From: Chrysophaeum taylorii
Taxonomy: Eukaryota > Sar > Pelagophyceae > Pelagomonadales > Pelagomonadaceae
Direction: 5' to 3'
DNA length: 64,000 nt
Assembly (NCBI GenBank): GCA_029834535.1
Contig: JAQMWT010000447.1
Span: forward strand, 1 to 64,000
Shown here: piece after piece, positions 39,077 through 48,306 of the stretch
Position numbering within the stretch: position 1 is the first letter of the stretch
How the letters are laid out: each line of letters starts with the position of its first letter
Position numbers and translations under genes: made by a program
The notes under the pieces: generated by a model
The model's database searches: none
Seen by the model: only the letters and a program-made list of their open reading frames with translations
Told to the model about the DNA's origin: nothing

Positions 39077-39115
39077 ATGACGATCGGCACTCGAACTACC
39101 GGTGCCAGTCCGACC
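39077..39115 (+). promoter_or_regulatory. SECIS-like hairpin candidate
   Basis: ATGA at 39077-39080 and GA at 39112-39113 could form the G.A/A.G tandem core. The 10 nt on each side pair with two mismatches (CGATCGGCAC with GTGCCAGTCC), and the 11 nt loop TCGAACTACCG carries AA at 39094-39095. A short GAGG/CCTT helix follows below the core. It starts 46 nt after the TAA. The match is by eye and loose. Confidence 0.3.
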
Positions 39116-39480
39116 ATCCTTCTCTCTCAAGTAAAAGCGCCATTCTAGAGTATTGTAAGTCTACAGCGTGAGGAGCGACCCATATGGCGTTTGGGGTAAA
39201 ACAATACCTCAGTTGGGAAATTGGTGTTGTCTCGTCACTGTCCTGCTCGGCAAGAACCGGCCCATCTTGCACGCATTTCTTTCTGTCATGGCCGGAAATA
39301 AAGTCCCCCCCCCTATCTTTGACTGTCGTTACGTTGCCGTCCTCCAGCGTATGAACCGCAGGAGGCTCGTTGTTTTTTTTTTTTGCGTGGTCGCCCGACA
39401 ACCCGCCGCTTGCGTTTGTTTTTCCGGCCAAAAGTCGATTGTGACAACAGTCCTTCCACCCCCCCCAAAAAAAAAGGTGA

Positions 39481-40767
39481 CTATCGTTGGACTGTGAGGA
39501 CGAGGCCCCTAAAGGTGTGGAGGACGTTGTGTATTTCTGCGAGAGGGACGTCTTCGCGCCAGGACATGTCGAGGAGAGAGTGTCGGCCGTCAAAGTAGGG
39601 CGAGAGGAGTTTGAAGACGTGGAGAAGGCGGGAAGCGTCGTAGGCGGTGGGGGTGTCGTTGGCATTCGAGGAGGATGTCGTCACGGAGAGCGCGTCGTCG
39701 TCGTGCTTCCCACTCGGGAGTTCGTCGATGTCGTCTTCGTCGAGAAAATAATCCCGCCGTCGCCGCCGCGCGAGCACCGCGGCGGCCGCCTCTTCGAGGC
39801 CCGCAGAGGGCGCGGGCTCGATGCGGTGCGCGTAGGTGTGGAGCTGGCGGAGAGAACCGTCCGCGAGGGCCTTGAGGACGGCCTTAGCGGGGTCCGGGAC
39901 TTTGCCTCTAAGGTCGTCGACGGCGTCGCGAAATCGGCGGGCCGGGCCAAAGGCCGCCAGCGTCGGCGCCATCTCGGGCGTCACCTCGGCCGCGGGGCTG
40001 ACCGCGTAGACGGCGTCGTCGCGCACCGCCGCCGCGACCCTTGCCCTTTTCCACCGAACGAGATGGCGCGCGATGCGATAGACCCTCTCGATCCCTAAAC
40101 CCGTCGCGTCGGCGATATCCCTAAAGGTGCGCCGCGGATCGGCCGCCGAAACGACCGCGCGGAGCTGCGGGCTCGCCGCCGCGGGGAGCTCGGCGTCGAT
40201 GCGCTCGGGGGTGTCGCCCAAAACGAGTGCCTCGTACGACGCGTACGACTCGTCCTCGTCGCCGTCTCGCGGAGCTCCGACTTGGATCCAGTTGTTGAAC
40301 CGAACGGCGCCAGTCTCGCAGACCTCCCGGAGCTCGCGCGCTAAAGAGCTCGCCGCGAGGTGCGCAGAGACGTCGCCCTCGGTGGCAACCAATATCGCGG
40401 CTTCCCGAGATACGTAGCCGCACCGCGTTTCCTCGTGATGGAGCGCGCCCGACGCGTCTCGGACCGTCGCCCGCAACGCCTCCACGCGCTCCACCGCGCA
40501 CCACACGAGATTGAAGAACGCGAGCCGCTTCGGTTCCTCCTCCTCTTCCCACAGGTCGGGACCTTCTATTGACTCCTCCGTCCCACTTCGGGGACAGCTC
40601 AGGTACGACACGCCGTCGATTTCCACCTCGAGAATTACGTCTCGCAGTCCGCGCTTCGTCGCGAACAGCTTGGCCACCGCCTCGGGCGCCAGCTGCGACA
40701 CCCCAAACCCGTACCGAAACACGACCCGCGGACCGTCGTTCTCGACAACGAGCGCGAGCCCGTACAT
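39481..40767 (-). CDS. NPRL3-like GATOR1 subunit (nitrogen permease regulator 3 family)
   Basis: About 428 residues from the ATG at 40767 (the upstream GTG is rejected). The N-terminal longin-like part starts MYGLALVVENDGPRVVFRYG, followed by KLFATKRGLRDVILEVEIDG. The middle has the NPRL3 text PQLRAVVSAADPRRTFRDIA, then the winged-helix text IERVYRIARHLVRWKRARV. The C-terminal block YFDGRHSLLDMSWREDVPLA, then IHNVLHTFRGLVLTVQR, is strongly conserved in the family. With NPRL2 and DEPDC5 it forms GATOR1, the Rag GAP that turns down TORC1 when amino acids are low. Acidic linkers are disordered. No intron is seen. Confidence 0.85.
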   Translation of the reverse strand: MYGLALVVENDGPRVVFRYGFGVSQLAPEAVAKLFATKRGLRDVILEVEIDGVSYLSCPRSGTEESIEGPDLWEEEEEPKRLAFFNLVWCAVERVEALRATVRDASGALHHEETRCGYVSREAAILVATEGDVSAHLAASSLARELREVCETGAVRFNNWIQVGAPRDGDEDESYASYEALVLGDTPERIDAELPAAASPQLRAVVSAADPRRTFRDIADATGLGIERVYRIARHLVRWKRARVAAAVRDDAVYAVSPAAEVTPEMAPTLAAFGPARRFRDAVDDLRGKVPDPAKAVLKALADGSLRQLHTYAHRIEPAPSAGLEEAAAAVLARRRRRDYFLDEDDIDELPSGKHDDDALSVTTSSSNANDTPTAYDASRLLHVFKLLSPYFDGRHSLLDMSWREDVPLAEIHNVLHTFRGLVLTVQR

Positions 40768-42565
40768 ATATATAACGTGCGGAGAAAGTATATATAATTT
40801 TATAAAAAGTGCAGCCACACTTTGCAGATGCGCCTTTCCTTACCTTCTTTTGAGCTTAGCTTATCATGTGGGCACAAGCCCGCCGCTCAACGTTGCGGCA
40901 CTACACAGTCTAAGAAACTGCTGCTGCTGCTACAGACCGAATGCCCGGCCATCGTTCGTAGGGACGACAGGCCGACGACGACGCGCGGTGACGAGTACCT
41001 CCTTGAGCCCAAGACGAGCGAACCAACCTCGGGAACTCACACATTGTCTCCTCCGACCAGCTCGATCAACAGCGATGCACGCACTCCTCCTCCCAAATTG
41101 GCGGTGCCTGCCTGTCTGTCTGTCTGTCTGTCTGTCAATGTGGAGCACCTACACTTCTTCAACTGCACGCCATGCTCTAAATCGCGCAACCAGGCAGTCG
41201 CCCTTCGAGCGTCCTCGCCGCTCACTAGGCTTTACATTGCTGACTCTTCTTCTTCTTTTTTCAAAACAGGGAGCTGTCTGTCAAAGAAGCAGCGCGTGTC
41301 TCTCTATTGGTTGGCAATTTCGTTGGCCCTACTTGGAGCCTCGCGGGCTCTATCGCGCATGATGCGCGAATCGGGTCGGTCACCACAGACGCCGGCAACA
41401 AAAATATTTCCGCTCGGGAGAATGTGTGAAAAAAAAGTACTCGGAGGCATAGAAGCAGCCCAGTTAAATACCGTTCTCCGATGGACAGCTTTTCACCAGG
41501 CACATCCAAGTGCCTGACTGATGATGACTATAGAGTGGATAAGCTCCTGCAGAAGGAATGTTGGTATATGTTGTTGTATCGGTATTTTGCACTTGACAGC
41601 GATGGCGAGCAAAAGACGGTTGGTTGCTGTAAGCATTATAGCTGCTGGGGAGCTGGTGGCCGAAAAGCAACACCGACTCGGGCGAGGCCACATCGGGACA
41701 CCACAACAACCTGTTTTTTGTATCGGCCTGGGTGCCATCTGCCAAGTAACTGACTCAACTTGTTGGCGGCACGAACTTGGTGGGGATAAGATAGCGATCC
41801 GGTGAGAGTGGTTCTAACATGAACACACCATTACAACAAAGAGCCCAACTATTTTGTTGCGAATCGACTCGACGTGCATCAGTTTGTCTTCGAGACTGAG
41901 ACCGGTAAGCTCGACTTTTTCTCGGGTTCTATCTCGACATCATCATCGGCTGTAATAACGAGTTGTAGAACGGCATTTTGTACGCCCTCGTGGCCATACT
42001 TCATTCATAACCTCTCGAAGAAAGGAATGTCCTCGCTAGGATCACTCTGGCTACTGAGAAACAAGCGGCCCACCTCGTCGGAGTCCAAGTGAACTAGAAA
42101 GACAGAACTGCTGATTTTTCTGACGAACGTGGTTATCCGAGGCAGGGTGATCATTGTGAAGAACAAAGTCATTGAAGAGATAAAAAATCTTCTTCTCAGC
42201 ATGTTACGAAGCGAGCACGCGAGAGCGAAGAGATTAACGTGGGTAATCCACTGTAGCTTCTGCCTCGCGTTGCAACAAATCTGAAGCACGTCCACCTACT
42301 GGGCCATGGTCCGAAAGAGTTTTTGGTAGCAAAAAGGGGTGAATAAATGCCGACGGGGGGAAATACGTGTGCGCTCAAATTTCGGATTCGATGCGAGCCA
42401 TCGTCTTCTTTCTGCTCGTGAATAAACAAACTGACGAAGAAGGAAATATCTCGGATGCGGAAACGTGATGCTCTGGCTGTTCATGATGCTACTGCCAGAT
42501 CTTGCCATAGTCAGACTCTTATTAGACGTGCTGGGTGATAGGAGGTCCATCGACCTCGTGACAGG

Positions 42566-42990
42566 TTGAGGTGTAATCGACCCAGAAGCACTCTGGCAGG
42601 GCCGCGTCGAGCGCATGCTCTCCGACGTCTTCCGATCAGTCCGCGTGGCCTCCCGTACATGTGGAAAAAACTTGGTTCAACATCAGCAAGCACCACAAAC
42701 GATATCGCTGCCATTAGCCTCGGGGGATATGGCCCGACCGCAGTCTCGACTTTCTTCGTGATCAGACGCATGAACGAGAACGTCGTCAACTTACATCACT
42801 TTTACTTCAAGCTGCGCCGGCGCGAGGAGCTTCACGTCGCCATCAACAACGAGAGCGTGTAGTACGTCGTCATAGAGGATGGCGCGCTGGCGATCTTCTT
42901 CCGGGGCGACGAGCACTGCATCTCACCACACCTCCCAGCTTACCTAGGTACTGCGAGCCAGGTCGACGTTTGGTTGGATGACTAGTGCCC
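42566..42990 (+). pseudogene. Broken ORF of unknown family
   Basis: Gene-like text (GGYGPTAVSTFFVIRRMNEN, then RREELHVAINNESV) meets a TAG at about 42860 and continues in the same frame for about 40 residues (YVVIEDGALAIFFRGDEHCI, then TASQVDVWLDD) to a TAG near 42988. The continuity suggests a protein that acquired a nonsense mutation. No family recognised. Confidence 0.4.
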
Positions 42991-44178
42991 TGTGTGCTTC
43001 GATACCTTTCCTACGAAACTCCCGAGACGTTGTGCTGAAAGCCATCCAGTCTGGCGCGCCTGCCTCTTGCGGCTCCTCGCCGAGCTCCTTCAAAGGGGGT
43101 ATCGCGACATCCCTTTGCCCCCCTCTGTGTCGGGCATCGTGGTTCGAAGTTTTTGGGGGACAGCGTAGTGAAAACTGCTGTGTCCATGTCCTGCATTATC
43201 ATTCCTCTGCACCTTCGCCGTCGTAAACTTTCCTGCTGGCCACATTAGTAGTAGGTAGGTTCTACTCTTCTCTCCTGCTTGCTTCGTCCCCAGAACCAGC
43301 TCGACAAATACGGCGGTTTTGATCATGGTTATACTTTTGAAAAGAGGCGCTGCGTAGCCAGAGCACGCGAGGCAGATGTGGTCTTACCATGCTGTTTGGA
43401 TCTGATGCGATGGTGCGTGGGGTCTTCCTTTTCGGAGTCGGAGAACGAACGATGCAAGTGGGTAGACCGTTTGCTGCAGCATTGATTGCGCTCAGGGAAT
43501 GATGTACTTTTCAGGTCGAAAAAATCGCTATCGAGTGGATCCAATGGGGTGCCAAGGAAACTCTGCTGACTGACTAACTAACTAACTAACTAACTTCAGA
43601 CCTCTCCCGAGCATGGGAGCCAGGCCGGACCGACAGGAGCCAGTCCGGAATCACGGGCCTGTAGACGAGGAGCGCCGAAAGGTCGGTCGGCGGAGAGTGA
43701 CCATCAAGCTTGTCGCAATGCGACGAGGAGACCGCGATGTGACTGACAACCAACTCGCCGATAACCTTCCGTCTTCGCCCCCCGGCCATACCCCGTCCCA
43801 TTGCGAACGTTCCGGCTGCCAACCGGCCCGCCCGGGAGGCGAAACTCTGCTGACATCGCCCGCAAACTACTACACTATCGCCGAGTTCGTACGTAACGCC
43901 CTTATGAATGACGGCTGGTTTGACTGACCGTGTGCTCCGGGAGTGACTCGGATTGGCTCTGACAAAAGAAAATGCACCATGAATCGACCAAGGGCTGGTC
44001 AATTTTAGACTTTGGTGGAAGTACGAATGGTGAGTGTCAAATAAAAAAATGCTCGGATCAAAAGAGCACGTGCAACACTTAAAGAATTCACCTCAGTTGC
44101 TTTTGTATGGAGATGTGGGACACCGTTTGTTGTGTGCGACTAAGTTGCGGTGCTGCGACTTTTCCATAGGGGTGTGTT

Positions 44179-44208
44179 GGTATTGTGTCTAACTTTTGAC
44201 ACAATACC
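44179..44208. repeat. Perfect inverted repeat, 11 bp arms, 8 nt loop
   Basis: GGTATTGTGTC (44179-44189), loop TAACTTTT, GACACAATACC (44198-44208). It lies in non-genic debris about 420 bp before the Helitron-like copy 2. It could be a transcript-end hairpin or a remnant of a small inverted-repeat element. Confidence 0.7.
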
Positions 44209-44625
44209 GCAGAAAGTAGTAAGCGTTACCAGAGAAGGCGTTGACTGAAGAAGGATGACGAGCCGGAGCAGTGTTGTGGTCATCTCGGCGTGTTTTATGA
44301 TACCGAAAATTTATGACGGACCAGATTCATCAATGCCTTCTTTTTCTGAGTCAGACGTGCCTCAGATTGAGCGCGAAAGAGCCTTCGTAAGTGTGAGCGG
44401 GCGCCAGGAAGGGGTGCAGATGAGAGCGGCAGATCAGAGCGTCGAGCGGGACAAGACAAGAAGACGGGGACGCATGCCGTTTGTAGGGGACGGCGCCAGA
44501 TCCGGAAGGAATCGGCACGAAGAGATCATTCAACATCAAAATGAAGATGGATCAACTACACACGTCGTTTTTTTTGTAATAATTTCAAAATTGTGCCGGA
44601 AGGGTCATAACGAATAACCCTAAAT

Positions 44626-45546
44626 AATCGACAGATGTTTGTCTGTTTGTTTGTCTGTTTGTCTGTCCCTCGATTTAGGGTAAGGATCAGGTAGGCGCGA
44701 GAGTAAGGATCAGGTAGGCGCGAGAGCCAGACAGTGATCCTCCAAGCCGTCTACGGCGACCTCGCAGACTATTTCCACGACCCGCGGCGGCTCTTTTAGC
44801 CAGCGCGCCATTCTCACGCTCCGTCGAAACGATGTTGTCGATGCTGACAACGCGCGCATGACCGCGGCCTTTTTTTCCCGGAGACGAGGCGTCGGAGTTC
44901 TTTTCGGCTGACTAGGCTGGGTCGGAAGACGACGCCTCGCTCTTTACAGTAGAGTTTTGAACTCCCTGACAACCAACGGCATGCTGACTTTGAGCGCGAG
45001 CTTAAGGTCTTCGAAACCTCGACCCGTCGCACGGCCACTGCAACGGTACCAGATACATGATCGATCGTGTCGTTGTCACCGAGGCTCCTCCAACCTGTAT
45101 CGCTTAAGGCCCGCCTACGCCAAACGATCAACAAGAGCCAGGGCCAGACGCCCCGCGAGGTCGGCGTCCTCTTTCCCAAGCCCGTCTTCTGCCACGTCCA
45201 GCTCTACGTGGCTCTCTGTCGATCGGCAACCCCGAGGATATCCTCTTCCGAGTCGACGACTCCACCCTACCCCAAACGTGCTGCGCAATACCGATAAGCC
45301 CCCTCCCGGCGTCTACGCGCGCACTGTAGGTGAACTTACTGGGACCAGGTGAACTTACTGGGGTTTGAGATTGGGACTAGGTGAGCTGAGTGACCAGGTG
45401 AAACTGGGACCAGGTGAACATACTGGGGCTTCTGTGAGCTAGGTGAACTTACTGACCAGGTGAACTTATATGAAACTTACTGGGACCAGACCTGAACTTA
45501 CTGGGGTTAGAGATTGGGACTAGGTGAACTTACTGGCCTGTACTTG
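44626..45546 (+). mobile_element. Helitron-like repeat, copy 2, with Pif1-type helicase fragment
   Basis: This is homologous end to end with 15618-16349 but retains more of the coding part. Plus-strand frames, broken by stops and shifts, give RAILT-like text, LDPSHGHCNGTRYMIDRVVV and QTINKSQGQTPREVGVLFPK, then LYVALCRSATPR. These are the C-terminal motifs of Pif1-like helicases in Helitron RepHel proteins. The 3' part is tandem AGGTGAACTTACTGGGACC units. The element is flanked by identical 11 bp TAACCCTAAAT (44615-44625 and 45547-45557). Its 3' end is 49 bp upstream of the ATG at 45596. Confidence 0.75.
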
Positions 45547-45578
45547 TAACCCTAAATCACACCAACTTGATTGATTAC

Positions 45579-45587
45579 AAACCCTAG
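45579..45587. promoter_or_regulatory. Telobox-like AAACCCTAG just before the start codon
   Basis: AAACCCTAG lies 8-16 bp upstream of the ATG at 45596, in the 49 bp left between the Helitron-like element and the gene. Position suggests a 5'UTR or core-promoter element; this is inferred from similarity to plant teloboxes in ribosomal and housekeeping promoters. Confidence 0.3.
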
Positions 45588-45595
45588 TAGAAAAG

Positions 45596-47296
45596 ATGAT
45601 CTTGCCCTCCGGCTTGATGTTGGCGGTAGCCGCGGCGGCGCGGTGCGAGCCGTCGTGCAGTCCGGTCCGTCAACGTCTGTTCGTCGTCGCCAGCTCGAAC
45701 GCGTCGTGGCTCGCGGAGTGCCGGCTGCCCGAGTGCAGCCACGGCTCCGTCGAGGACATGAATGGCGCCGCGGTCGTGGACGCGGACTTCGTGCTGTTCG
45801 CGAAGGGGTTCGTTTGCCTGCGGCGCGTCCTCTCGGAGCTCGGTGTGCGGCCGCGCGAACGATTCGCCTGGCTCAAGTCGTGCTCGGTGCGCGAGTCGAT
45901 CGACGCGGGATTTGCGGCGCTGTCGATCGACGTCGCGAGGGTCCTCGCCAGAGCGGGTATTGACGCCTTCGAGGCGCTTCGGGTCGCGACACTCGTCGAC
46001 GAAGAAAGGCTTGGGATTGAAATATCCACGGGGGGTCGCCGCTTTTGTGACGCTTTTGTGCACAGCTCGACGATCGCGACGGAACCGACGTTCGACCGAG
46101 GTAACACCTTTGGACGGCGCGTCGTCGCCGCAAGGCGGCCGCCCTCTGGCGGCGGGATCCCTTCGATCGATAGGGTGTGCGCAATAACCGCGTCAGAAGC
46201 GGCGGTGCCAGGGTCTTGGTGGCGCGACGTCGACGCGCGACGCCATCGCGACGACTGCTGCGCGACGCGGCCGGACGTGCTGGATCAGTGTGCCGCGTTC
46301 CGCGGACGCACGCTGCGCCGCGCCGCAAACGCCGCGGTGCTCGCGAGCTTTCCGGGCTCGGGGAACACGTGGTTCCGGCTGTTGCTCGAATACGGCACTG
46401 GCATCCTCACGGGATCGATCTACGACGATAACGAGCTCAAGAGGGCGCTGCCTGCCGAGGGCAACAAGGGCCGCAACGTGCTCGCGATCAAGGCCCACGT
46501 CATGCCCAAGCAGTACATCGGCCTCACGGAGGCCACGAAGGTGGTGCTCTTGACGAGGCATCCATTCAACTCGATTTGGGCCGAGTTTCAGCGCAGGGCG
46601 GGTCTTTACTCTCCAGCCGGCGGAAACTCTTCCCACGTCCACGTAGTGGCGTCTTTTGGACCCGAGGTCCAGAAGCTCTTCGCGCGCTACGCCCTCTGCA
46701 TGAGCTGCAAGTGGGCCTTGTACAATTTAGCCCACGCCGATCTGGAAAACCGGGGAATGCTCTATCGCGTCAAGTACGAGGACCTCCAAACGGACCCGGT
46801 CGCAGCGCTCCGCGGGACGATCGAATTTCTGGGCGAGCACATCGACCACCGCCGCCTCGGGTGCGCGCCGGACCTCGCTTTCGATCCGGCGGTCCGCCGC
46901 GCCCCGAGTCAGTTGACCGCGAGGTCCGTCTTCGCGGGAGCGACCGCCCTCGCGTGCGGCGCATGGCACCGCATCATTGCCAATCCCGCGAGCCGCCGCC
47001 TCGTCGATGAGATGGGGTACACCCCGGGCGTGTCCTCCTGCGGCCATTCTCCGGGCTTTCGCGAATGCGCGTCTCTCGGCTCCGGGGCGGGAAACTGCTT
47101 CATGACGGTCACTCAGCGTGCGTATTTTGTGTTGCCCCGAGGCCTGTGTTTTTTTTTGACGGTGGCTTGTTTGTTTACCAGGCTCGCTCGATGCGGCGAG
47201 GCGACAAGATCGCCGTGCCACACCCCAGCACTCCGAGTACCCTACCCGGAGGCTGCACCGCCGCCGCCAACGCCAGGGCCTAGGGGTTTGAAATAA
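45596..47296 (+). CDS. Fusion protein: degenerate GT31-like domain plus WSCD-like sulfotransferase (paralog 1)
   Basis: 566 residues as an unspliced ORF. A short hydrophobic start precedes a GT31 (beta-1,3-galactosyltransferase)-like half: RQRLFVVASSN, VVDADFVLFAKGFVCLRRVL (where paralog 2 has VDDQ) and AGFAALSIDVARVLAR. The sulfotransferase half begins at VLASFPGSGNTWFRLLLEYG (PAPS loop), followed by TGSIYDDNELKRALP, VLLTRHPFNSIWAEFQRR (3'-phosphate element) and a Cys-rich end (GHSPGFRECASLGSGAGNC). It would be a Golgi enzyme acting on glycans. The acidic sugar-nucleotide motif is lost and about 30 residues are missing after LFVVASSN, so only sulfotransfer may remain. A 64 bp intron at 47118-47181 is possible and would replace the last 60 residues and end at 47291. 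Confidence 0.75.
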   Translation: MILPSGLMLAVAAAARCEPSCSPVRQRLFVVASSNASWLAECRLPECSHGSVEDMNGAAVVDADFVLFAKGFVCLRRVLSELGVRPRERFAWLKSCSVRESIDAGFAALSIDVARVLARAGIDAFEALRVATLVDEERLGIEISTGGRRFCDAFVHSSTIATEPTFDRGNTFGRRVVAARRPPSGGGIPSIDRVCAITASEAAVPGSWWRDVDARRHRDDCCATRPDVLDQCAAFRGRTLRRAANAAVLASFPGSGNTWFRLLLEYGTGILTGSIYDDNELKRALPAEGNKGRNVLAIKAHVMPKQYIGLTEATKVVLLTRHPFNSIWAEFQRRAGLYSPAGGNSSHVHVVASFGPEVQKLFARYALCMSCKWALYNLAHADLENRGMLYRVKYEDLQTDPVAALRGTIEFLGEHIDHRRLGCAPDLAFDPAVRRAPSQLTARSVFAGATALACGAWHRIIANPASRRLVDEMGYTPGVSSCGHSPGFRECASLGSGAGNCFMTVTQRAYFVLPRGLCFFLTVACLFTRLARCGEATRSPCHTPALRVPYPEAAPPPPTPGPRGLK

Positions 47297-47546
47297 ATAA
47301 ATAAATAAATAAAATCGGTGTTGTTGCCTTCCTAACCTTACCCCACAAGATTAATTAATCCTTGTGTCGCGAGCCCTCTTTACTCTTCCCTATATGAACC
47401 CTAGCCACACGATAATCAAGACGTGAGAAGGCGCGCGCTTGAGCCACCCGAGGCCATATCAATGGACCGAGGCGGCGCGGACGAGGAGGCCGTGCATACG
47501 AAAGGGCAGAAGCGGCAACATGGTTCGGACTAATGACTAGGGTGAG
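47297..47546. other. Intergenic with (AATA)n tract
   Basis: An (AAAT)n run at 47292-47312 follows the sulfotransferase gene. The rest shows no supported feature. Confidence 0.4.
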
Positions 47547-48306
47547 GTGTTGGGCGGACGGCCGACAAAATTGCGGACTGCCGCGAAGGAGGCAGGTGTG
47601 GTGACGCTGGCTCGCTTCATGCAGATGGCGCCCGATCTCAATCTGGAGCACGAAGAGCGCGAGGTACGTGAACGCGAGGCAGTACGTGAACGCGAGGAGC
47701 CAGCTCTAACGACGGTGGCAGTGGAGGACGAGTCGAAGACCGAGGGGCCGCTGGGCCTCACCTGTTTCCGATGAGTTCTCGAGTAAAGCAGAGCTTCCAC
47801 CACAGAGTGCCGGTAACGACGATTCCATCGAGCCTGTCGTCGTTGAAAGTTCGGTGGTGCCTCTTATCGAGCAGAAGTTCGACGAACTCTCTGTCACCCT
47901 GTCCGAGCAGGCCAAAGTTGCCTTCTCGACCCAGCGGAATGCAGATGTCGACGCTGTCGACGAAGCTCGCGCTGCAGCTACGTAAAATATCGAGGAAGTG
48001 CAGAGCTTGCTCTTGGCGCATTCGCAGCTCGATGTACTCCAGTCACACGAGACCGCCGCAACCACCGCATAGGGCAAAGTCGTCTGCACTGTGCGTACGT
48101 AGAACCGGGGCTATCTCTCCGACAAACTACAGCTGAAGTCAAATCGTCTCGCGTCGGGAGGCGATTACCCGATCGAACGTCGTCTCGTCTCACATTGGAA
48201 TGCCCACCTCAACAGCGAGCGAGGCATCCGTGGCGGCGTCGTCGACAAGCTCGCCGATGCCGAGATCGAGAGCGGTAAGGACCTCGCGGAGGACTCCCAT
48301 CGGTAG
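47547..48306 (+). pseudogene. Decayed retroelement-like ORF
   Basis: Plus-strand coding text in two frames: first GGRPTKLRTAAKEAGVVTLA with a Glu/Arg repeat (REREAVREREE), then after a frameshift near 47760 PVSDEFSSKAELPPQSAG, FDELSVTLSEQAKVAFSTQR, three in-frame stops, and GGDYPIERRLVSHWNAHL to a TAG at 48304. The charged coiled-coil look could be a gag-like protein. I do not recognise a family. Confidence 0.4.

Larger units (their letters stand above)
40768..44625. other. Long AT-richer region of decayed sequence without intact genes
   Basis: About 3.9 kb with lower GC than the flanking genes. It holds a (TGTC)n tract at 41108-41134, a (TAAC)n tract at about 43570-43595, an 11 bp perfect hairpin at 44179-44208, and scattered open frames broken by stops. 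The clearest are a minus-strand frame 42295-41874 (ending in SQSDPSEDIPFFERL, then an in-frame TGA, then MKYGHEGVQNAVLQLV) and a plus-strand frame at 42566-42990. Neither matches a family I know. The region resembles degraded mobile DNA. Confidence 0.5.

Noticed and set aside
43586-44002. Possible BAH-like domain on the minus strand (GVTYELGDSVVV)
   Set aside because: The match is a dozen residues in an otherwise Arg/Ser-rich frame and not enough to call a domain.
44615-44625. TAACCCTAAAT as an internal telomere array
   Set aside because: Only single motif copies occur; there is no tandem array.
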